Assembly: GCA_937896065.1 (NCBI GenBank)
Contig: CALBLI010000049.1
Span: forward strand, 1 to 64,000
Source: an uncultured Caryophanales bacterium
Lineage (GTDB): Bacteria > Bacillota_I > Bacilli_A > RFN20 > CAG-288
DNA length: 64,000 nt
Reading direction: 5' to 3'
Shown here one piece after another: positions 61,334 through 64,000 of this stretch (position 1 is the stretch's first letter; every line of letters begins with the position of its first letter). A program made the translations under genes and the position numbers. Below the pieces are notes generated by a model that worked only from the letters and a program-made list of their open reading frames with translations, was not told the DNA's origin and made no database searches.

Positions 61334-62983
61334 TTATTTAGCATCTTTAAAACATGTTCCACCAATAAACTCACGCATCAAAGAATTGCATGGAACAAAT
61401 TTATCATCCATTGGTAAGAAATATTTCACAACTTGTTTCAACTCTGAAGCAAGGGTGTACTCTTTATCATCGCTTGAAATCTCATCTAAAAGAGGTAAAA
61501 CAACATTTCTTAAGGCACATGGTTCATAAAAATAAAATGAATCAAAAACATAATCAGCATTTTCTTGGGTTGGATATATGTATAAAAATTCACCATTTCT
61601 AACATTTGACCACATGTTGATTGTTTCTTTAGCAGCTGTTCCTCTAGTTCTAGAATCTCTAGCTATTCTTCTTAAAAGTCTAAGATTAGACATCGATAAT
61701 GGTGTATGATTATCAATATTCACTTGTGGTTGTGGTGAAATATAAATTTTATATTTACTATATTCTGGAATCGAGCTTGTCAAATTTGAATTGAGAGCAT
61801 GAATTCCTTCAATGATAATTATTTGATCACCATCAGTTGTAAAAGTAGGGCCGAATTTTCTTAAATTAGTTTTGAAATCATATGTTGGAAGTGAGGTTTC
61901 ATAACCAAAGATCATCTTTAATAATGTCTCATTAAAAAGTTCAACATCGATTGCTTCTAAGCTTTCAATATCAGTTCCAGGTTTCATCTTATCTTTTGGA
62001 ATATAAAAATTATCAATAGAAATTCTCATAGTCTTCTTACCAAGTGACATCAGTTCATACATGAGTCTATTTGCAAAAGAAGTTTTGCCACTAGATGAAG
62101 GCCCAGCTATACATATTAGTTTTATTTCCTTTGGTGAATTTATTATCTCGTTTGTCACTTCAACTAGTTGCCTATTTATTCTTGATTCAGAGATTGATAT
62201 TAATCCAACGTCTTCGTTTTTCTTTAAAAAATTATTTATGCCAACTGCTGTGTCAATGCAATTTTGTTCAGCAAACTTTGAATTAGAAGACAAGGCTTCA
62301 GCAAACTTTGTTTCATCGACAAAATCAGGTATCTTACCATTAAAATCAGAACGGGGAGTTGAAAGAATAAAACCTGGCCCATATGGATACATTTCATAAT
62401 CTTTCAAGTAACCAGCAGACGGAACAAGTTCCGCATATAAATAATCATAATATGGTTCACTTATACCAGGGCAAACTGTTTTATATAAATGAACATAATT
62501 TTCTTTACGATATTTTAAAACTTGAATCTTATCTAAATTTTGCTGCTTTTTATAAATATCAAGAGCTTCTTTTTTAGTGAACTTAACACGTGTAAATTTA
62601 ATATCTTCACTTATAAATTCGTCCATTTTATTTTTAATTTTTTCAATAATAGCACGTGAGAAATTGATTTGATTTTTGGATATGAGCTTACCATATATAC
62701 TTCTTGATACATAGTAATAATATCTGACATCAGTTTTTTCAGATAATGCCATTTTAATAGCTAGAGTAGCTAAATATCTAAGTGAAGCTTCATAAATTTT
62801 GCAAGCTTCTTGGTTTTTTAAATCTAAAAATTCAATATTGTGTTTCCCATTTTCTTTAAATATATAATTTAAACTTTTGACTATTCCATCAACTTTAGCA
62901 CAAAAGTATTTTTTCTGTTCTTTTTTATCAAGCAAATCTAAAATTTTTTGTCCTTGTTTTATATTAATTTGTTTTAAATTCAT
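61334..62983 (-). CDS. Uridine-kinase/phosphoribulokinase-like protein with N-terminal extension
   Basis: The 549-aa protein has a TGS/ThrRS-like N-terminal region (about 1-270, containing PYYDYLYAELVPSAGYL and a YPYGPGFILSTPR segment) and a C-terminal kinase domain with P-loop AGPSSSGKTSFANRL (about 294-308), SIDNFYIPKD and IIEGIHALN. This arrangement is a known long-form nucleoside-kinase-like family in Bacillota. Its substrate is not established. I start it at ATG 62983, which has GGAGG 5 nt upstream, rather than at 63034. It is divergent from greA. Confidence 0.85.
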   Translation of the reverse strand: MNLKQINIKQGQKILDLLDKKEQKKYFCAKVDGIVKSLNYIFKENGKHNIEFLDLKNQEACKIYEASLRYLATLAIKMALSEKTDVRYYYYVSRSIYGKLISKNQINFSRAIIEKIKNKMDEFISEDIKFTRVKFTKKEALDIYKKQQNLDKIQVLKYRKENYVHLYKTVCPGISEPYYDYLYAELVPSAGYLKDYEMYPYGPGFILSTPRSDFNGKIPDFVDETKFAEALSSNSKFAEQNCIDTAVGINNFLKKNEDVGLISISESRINRQLVEVTNEIINSPKEIKLICIAGPSSSGKTSFANRLMYELMSLGKKTMRISIDNFYIPKDKMKPGTDIESLEAIDVELFNETLLKMIFGYETSLPTYDFKTNLRKFGPTFTTDGDQIIIIEGIHALNSNLTSSIPEYSKYKIYISPQPQVNIDNHTPLSMSNLRLLRRIARDSRTRGTAAKETINMWSNVRNGEFLYIYPTQENADYVFDSFYFYEPCALRNVVLPLLDEISSDDKEYTLASELKQVVKYFLPMDDKFVPCNSLMREFIGGTCFKDAK

Positions 62984-63073
62984 ATTAGCCTCCGTTTTTT
63001 TGGTAGAATAATTATAGTATAAAAGCTCTTTCATTTAAATGAATTAAAAATAATAACTCTTTATCTTTTTTCT

Positions 63074-63082
63074 TGTTATAAT
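63074..63082 (+). promoter_or_regulatory. Extended -10 promoter of greA
   Basis: TGTTATAAT (63074-63082) matches the extended -10 TGnTATAAT. It lies about 45 nt upstream of the greA start; no strong -35 is evident, as usual for extended -10 promoters. Confidence 0.55.
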
Positions 63083-63124
63083 TATTAGGCTATTAATTTT
63101 TATTACATTTGGAGGTTTACTATA

Positions 63125-63586
63125 ATGAGTGATGAACTAATTACTAAAAAAGGTTTAGAGGAAAAAAAGCTTAGATTAAAAGAGCTTCAAGAAGTCATTA
63201 AACCACAAGCTTTAAATGAATTAAATCTTGCTAGATCACAAGGTGATTTATCTGAAAATGCTGATTATGATGCTGCAATTAAAAAGACACAAGAGATTGA
63301 AAATGAAATCAATTCTATTCAATACATAATTGATCATGCTAAGATTGTTGAAGAACCTGTTGACGCTACTGCTGTTAGAATTGGTTCAAAAATTAAAATA
63401 CAAAATATGTCTAACAAGAAAACATATGAGGTAACAATTGTTGGTTCAAGCCAAGCTAAGCCTCTTGAAAATGAAATTTCAAACAAATCACCAATTGCTC
63501 AAGCAGTTTTAGGCAAGCAAGTCGGTGATGTTGTTGAAATCAATGCAAAGATCCCTTATAAAGCTAAAATTCTTGAAATTGCTTAA
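63125..63586 (+). CDS. greA: Transcription elongation factor GreA
   Basis: The 153-aa protein has the N-terminal coiled coil (about 1-75) with the acidic tip motif ARSQGDLSENADYDAA, whose Asp and Glu residues coordinate Mg in the RNA polymerase active site, and the C-terminal FKBP-like domain with GSKIKIQNM and SPIAQAVLGKQVGD. It rescues backtracked RNA polymerase. GGAGG precedes the ATG. The next gene is comEA, separated by a hairpin that overlaps its ribosome binding site. Confidence 0.97.
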   Translation: MSDELITKKGLEEKKLRLKELQEVIKPQALNELNLARSQGDLSENADYDAAIKKTQEIENEINSIQYIIDHAKIVEEPVDATAVRIGSKIKIQNMSNKKTYEVTIVGSSQAKPLENEISNKSPIAQAVLGKQVGDVVEINAKIPYKAKILEIA

Positions 63587-63605
63587 TTGTTAATAATTTA
63601 TTTTT

Positions 63606-63654
63606 AAAAAAATACCTTCTAGACTATACATTTAGTACACGGAGGTATTTTTTT
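63606..63654 (+). promoter_or_regulatory. greA terminator-like hairpin sequestering the comEA ribosome binding site
   Basis: AAAAAAATACCTTC (63606-63619) pairs over 14 bp, with one wobble, with GGAGGTATTTTTTT (63641-63654), leaving a 21-nt loop. The 3' arm contains GGAGG, the ribosome binding site of the gene that starts at 63655, and ends in seven T. Formation of the stem would both resemble a terminator and hide the ribosome binding site. Confidence 0.65.
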
Positions 63655-64000
63655 ATGGTCAAGTTAGTTGTTATAGGCATCATCATTACTGTCGTTTCCA
63701 TCGCTACTTTTATTTCACTAGATAAAAAGAATAGTTCAAACAGTATTATAAATGGGCAACCAACATCATTAGTTGTTGGTGAATCAGAAAGTAAAGTTAA
63801 TATATCTGGGGAAGTCAATCATCCTGGTGATTATGTTATTGCTACTGATAAAACACTTGGTGATTTGATTTATTTAGCAGGTGGAGTAACTGCTAAGGCT
63901 GATTCTAAAGCCTATAATTCATCTATTTTAATTTCAACAAGAACTGAATTTTATATTGCACCAAGCAGTGAAAATTCTTCTTCATGTGCAGTTGTTGATA
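63655..64000 (+). CDS. comEA: ComEA-like competence protein, N-terminal part (runs off window)
   Basis: The visible 115 codons begin MVKLVVIGIIITVVSIATF, a membrane anchor, then a linker and a SLBB-type domain with VNISGEVNHPGDYVI, TLGDLIYLAGGVTAKAD. This is the layout of ComEA N-termini: membrane anchor, SLBB domain, then a DNA-binding helix-hairpin-helix domain expected beyond the window. ComEA binds transforming DNA outside the membrane. It starts at ATG 63655 with GGAGG 9 nt upstream. With ComFA and ComFC in the same window, natural transformation seems possible. Confidence 0.8.
   Translation, partial: MVKLVVIGIIITVVSIATFISLDKKNSSNSIINGQPTSLVVGESESKVNISGEVNHPGDYVIATDKTLGDLIYLAGGVTAKADSKAYNSSILISTRTEFYIAPSSENSSSCAVVD

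Noticed and set aside
62984..63034. Upstream start for the uridine-kinase-like protein at 63034
   Set aside because: It has no ribosome binding site and overlaps the likely promoter; ATG 62983 has GGAGG at good spacing.
1..64000. Mycoplasma-type genetic code (TGA as Trp)
   Set aside because: Trp is encoded by TGG throughout, and TGA ends mutL and comFA at the expected protein length.
1..64000. CRISPR array or cas genes
   Set aside because: No regularly spaced direct repeats of 24-40 bp and no Cas-like proteins were seen; the repeats at 40818 and 40850 are only two and imperfect.
1..64000. Prophage or integrative element core
   Set aside because: No integrase, capsid, terminase, relaxase or type IV secretion gene is present; the only mobile remnant is the IS66 fragment.

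Overview
The window is a 64 kb piece of a low-GC (roughly 30% by eye), tightly packed bacterial chromosome. The gene families and their order point to the Bacillota, class Bacilli, most likely a small-genome, Mollicutes- or Erysipelotrichales-related uncultured lineage. Evidence: the Bacillus-type order gdpP-rplI-dnaB-walJ-rlmH and the island rny-ymdB-spoVS-miaB-ricA-mutS-mutL-miaA; RecU, ComFA/ComFC and ComEA; lipoprotein signals; AGGAGG-type ribosome binding sites. TGA acts as a stop (mutL, comFA) and Trp is TGG, so the code is standard rather than Mycoplasma-type. A bile-salt-hydrolase/penicillin-acylase family gene and a BspA-like leucine-rich-repeat lipoprotein hint at an animal gut habitat; this is inference.

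Layout. 1-725: decayed IS66-family insertion sequence with a 36-bp palindrome inside its transposase remnant. 767-7183: an unknown membrane protein, tRNA-Pro(CGG), and a giant (1730 aa) duplicated membrane protein with long charged repeats. 7361-7471: a possible small RNA or attenuator. 7524-10680: comFA, an M18 aminopeptidase and comFC. 10782-16088: gdpP-rplI-dnaB-walJ-rlmH and tRNA-Gln(CTG). 16180-20083 (minus strand): LRR lipoprotein, upp and a RibD-C-type reductase. 20258-27519 (plus): ABC exporter, M24 peptidase, DUF5662 protein, pseudouridine synthase, glycosyltransferase, asnA. 27527-31557 (minus): M29 aminopeptidase, tyrosine phosphatase, 5'-nucleotidase lipoprotein. 31724-35633 (plus): iron alcohol dehydrogenase, MarR regulator, DEDDh exonuclease, recU, HAD phosphatase. 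35630-40432 (minus): an rluD-like gene followed by four overlapping genes of unknown function, one of them a phosphohexomutase-fold protein whose catalytic loops are all changed. 40558-41172: tRNA-Ser(GGA) and a gene-free stretch with three terminator-like hairpins. 41173-43202: bile salt hydrolase family and DUF368 genes. 43444-54632: RNA-processing, tRNA-modification and mismatch-repair island. 54636-61015: fhs and two ABC ATPase-permease fusions. 61049-64000: cold shock protein, uridine-kinase-like protein, greA and the start of comEA.

The genes form mainly housekeeping modules: c-di-AMP turnover and replication (gdpP, dnaB), RNA decay (RNase Y with the Ric-type protein), tRNA position-37 modification (miaA, miaB and a TcdA-like domain), mismatch repair, and DNA uptake (comFA, comFC, comEA). 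The strongest novelty candidates are an in-frame MiaA-TcdA fusion joining two different A37-modification enzymes, the pseudo-phosphohexomutase operon, and the giant duplicated membrane protein. Functions are assigned from remembered family motifs; no database search was possible.
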